Below, one piece after another: positions 22,018 to 23,408 of a stretch of DNA of 23,408 nt. Both the position numbers and the translations under genes were made by a program. The stretch is from Bacillota bacterium (GTDB lineage Bacteria; Bacillota; Dethiobacteria; DTU022), in assembly GCA_012727685.1 (NCBI GenBank), contig JAAYGO010000262.1, forward strand, positions 1-23,408. Reading direction: 5' to 3'. The notes below the pieces were generated by a model. The model saw only the letters and a list, made by a program, of their open reading frames with translations. It was not told where the DNA came from and did not search any database. Position 1 is the first letter of the stretch. Each line of letters begins with the position of its first letter.

Positions 22018-22824
22018 TTGACAATACAAGCTAGCACTGCAGGTGAAGTAGTAAAACCCCCTCTTAAATGGGCGGGCGGAAAACGCTGGTTGGTTCCCCA
22101 TCTTCGCCCCATATGGCAAAGACATACTCACCGGCGCTTAGTTGAACCACTCTGTGGCGGTCTTGCGGTAACCTTAGGGTTGATGCCGGAGAAAGCTCTA
22201 CTTAATGATATAAATCCTCATCTGATTAATTTTTTTAAGTGGTTGAAAAAAGGCCTTATAATTGAAATACCGATGGAAAACAATAAAGAGTTATACTATA
22301 AACATCGGGAAGAGTTTAATTGCCTGATTGAAAGGGAAAATAGCCAAACAAAAAAAGCTGCAGAACTATTTTACTACTTAAATCGAACGGGATATAATGG
22401 TCTTTGCCGTTTCAACAAGAAAGGCAATTTCAATGTCCCGTTTGGAAGGTACTTAAAAATCAACTACACGTGCAATTTCCTACAGTACAAAGATGTATTT
22501 GCTAAATGGGAATTTGTTAATGGAGACTTTGAAACGCTTTCCCTTGCCACAGATGATTTTGTCTATGCCGATCCTCCATATGATGTAGAGTTTACACATT
22601 ACTCATCAGAAGGTTTTAACTGGCAGGATCAGGTAAGATTGGCAAAATGGCTTTCCGAGCATCCTGGGCCGGTTGTACTCTCCAATCAAGCAACAAAGCG
22701 AATTTTGGATTTATATCGAGAATTAGGGTTCAGCATTACATTATTGGATGGTCCACGTATGATAAGTTGCAGCGGCGACAGGACGCCCGCAAAAGAAGTA
22801 CTGGCAACAAAGGGGATAAATTGA
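22018..22824 (+). CDS. DNA adenine methylase, Dam/D12 class
   Basis: About 268 residues. An alpha-class (D12) N6-adenine methyltransferase. KWAGGKRWLVPHL (17-29) and EPLCGGLAV (43-51) form the AdoMet motif I region, LLNDINPHLIN (61-71) follows, LNRTGYNGLCRFNKKGNFNVPFG (121-143) is the Dam-type segment, and DPPY (185-188) is the catalytic motif. The start is TTG. The TTG at 22018 is nine nt from GGAGG; a TTG at 22012 is only three nt away. Clearly more A/T-rich than the core genes, suggesting acquisition. The next gene begins one base after its stop, so the two are cotranscribed. Recognition site not deducible. Confidence 0.9.
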   Translation: MTIQASTAGEVVKPPLKWAGGKRWLVPHLRPIWQRHTHRRLVEPLCGGLAVTLGLMPEKALLNDINPHLINFFKWLKKGLIIEIPMENNKELYYKHREEFNCLIERENSQTKKAAELFYYLNRTGYNGLCRFNKKGNFNVPFGRYLKINYTCNFLQYKDVFAKWEFVNGDFETLSLATDDFVYADPPYDVEFTHYSSEGFNWQDQVRLAKWLSEHPGPVVLSNQATKRILDLYRELGFSITLLDGPRMISCSGDRTPAKEVLATKGIN

Positions 22825-22825
22825 G

Positions 22826-23242
22826 ATGGTACCCAGGGATACACGCACTGGTTCTGTCCTTGAACAAATGGTTCTTCCAGCGCTAAACCAGGGAGGTTAT
22901 GAATATCAGACACAAGTTAATATAGGCCAGCGACCAGGAGGCAGAAGACATATAGTTGACGTTGTTGCAATACGCAACAAAGTTAAAATATTAATCTCGC
23001 TCAAATGGCAGCAAATTTCAGGTACTGCTGAACAAAAAGTCTCCTTTGAGGTTATTTGTTTAACACATGCACTTCAGCAAGGAGCCTACAACAAAGCCTA
23101 CTTGGTGCTTGGTGGTACGGGATGGACATTACGTGATTATTATATTTCCGGTGGATTAGATGCCTATTTAAAAGTACCTTCCGATATTAAAATAATAAGT
23201 CTTGAAGATTTTATTGCCTTAGCCAACCAAGGAAAACTATAA
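22826..23242 (+). CDS. Small PD-(D/E)XK-like protein, probable restriction endonuclease
   Basis: A 138-residue protein I cannot assign to a named enzyme. E13 on the first helix, D45 (HIVDVVAI) and SLK at 58-60 form a PD-(D/E)XK-like core in which serine replaces the usual acid. WQQ follows the lysine, and E69 and E75 (GTAEQKVSFEVI) could supply a displaced acid, as in Cfr10I/NgoMIV-type enzymes. The position one base after a D12 methylase strongly suggests the restriction partner. AAGGGG precedes the ATG by about ten nt. It is short for a type II enzyme but complete, with no homology break visible. A Holliday-junction or repair nuclease is a less likely alternative. Confidence 0.72.
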   Translation: MVPRDTRTGSVLEQMVLPALNQGGYEYQTQVNIGQRPGGRRHIVDVVAIRNKVKILISLKWQQISGTAEQKVSFEVICLTHALQQGAYNKAYLVLGGTGWTLRDYYISGGLDAYLKVPSDIKIISLEDFIALANQGKL

Positions 23243-23333
23243 TTAAACTTCTTCTTCAGAGAAATGGCCACCTGCCTTTACTTCAAGGGATTAACTTCTT
23301 TTCGACGGAATTCCTTTGAGGTAATCGATATAC

Positions 23334-23408
23334 GTAAGCGTACAATAGTTACCACCTAAACAGCAATCCCTCTTTATGTAAGCGTACAATAGTTACCACC
23401 TAAACAGC
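23334..23408. repeat. Two 31-bp direct repeats at the right edge (possible IS end)
   Basis: GTAAGCGTACAATAGTTACC followed by ACCTAAACAGC occurs exactly at 23334-23364 and again at 23378-23408, where the window ends. The copies are 44 bp apart with a 13-bp spacer. A 13-bp spacer is too short for CRISPR. Repeated end sequences of this kind are known in IS21-family elements, and the TGTAAGCG start of the second copy fits such ends; without the rest of the element this is only a suggestion. Confidence 0.5.

Noticed and set aside
23334..23408. Start of a CRISPR array
   Set aside because: Only two repeats are visible and the spacer is 13 bp, far below the usual 28-40 bp. No cas gene is present.

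Overview
The window looks like chromosome of an anaerobic, endospore-forming Gram-positive bacterium of the Clostridia (Peptococcaceae or Thermoanaerobacterales-like). Four things point there: a complete spoIIIAA-AH operon, the aroQ / Xaa-Pro peptidase / efp / spoIIIA / Asp23 / nusB order also known from Bacillus subtilis, a strongly Fe-S-based NuoG/GltD-type redox pair, and GC-rich genes with many TTG and GTG starts. No rRNA, tRNA or CRISPR array is visible.

Layout. Positions 1-395 are intergenic, with several small repeats and possibly the start of a gene running off the left edge. From 396 to about 19.8 kb every confident gene is on the minus strand. Read in transcription order these are: aroE, a PilB/GspE-type ATPase, one pseudopilin, aroK, aroQ, an Xaa-Pro aminopeptidase, efp and a CD1247-type zinc-ribbon protein. 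A clear intrinsic terminator (13188-13221) follows. Next come a candidate sigma-E promoter and spoIIIAA-AB-AC-AD-AE-AF-AG-AH. Then an Asp23 protein, its membrane anchor AmaP and a DUF2273 protein; then nusB and a Kae1/TsaD-like paralogue; and finally a two-gene redox operon. That operon has a NuoF [4Fe-4S] domain fused to a GltD-type flavin oxidoreductase, and a NuoG/formate-dehydrogenase-like subunit whose molybdenum site is lost.

From 19.8 kb the layout changes. A 430-bp intergenic region carries a 27-bp repeat family that also occurs, inverted, at 264-290. It leads into cysK on the plus strand, which converges on an Rrf2-family regulator with IscR-like cysteines. To the right is an AT-rich two-gene restriction-modification island: a Dam/D12-class adenine methylase and a 138-residue PD-(D/E)XK-type protein. 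The window ends in two copies of a 31-bp direct repeat that may be the end of a mobile element.

How the parts work together. The aro genes supply shikimate-pathway steps; EF-P and NusB serve translation and transcription; SpoIIIA builds the mother-cell half of the forespore channel; Asp23/AmaP/DUF2273 form a membrane-associated envelope module. cysK plus the Rrf2 protein suggests cysteine or Fe-S regulation. The items most worth a second look are the orphan redox pair with a dead Mo site, the compact restriction-modification pair with an apparently rearranged nuclease active site, the Rrf2-cysK pairing, and the repeat family flanking the minus-strand block.
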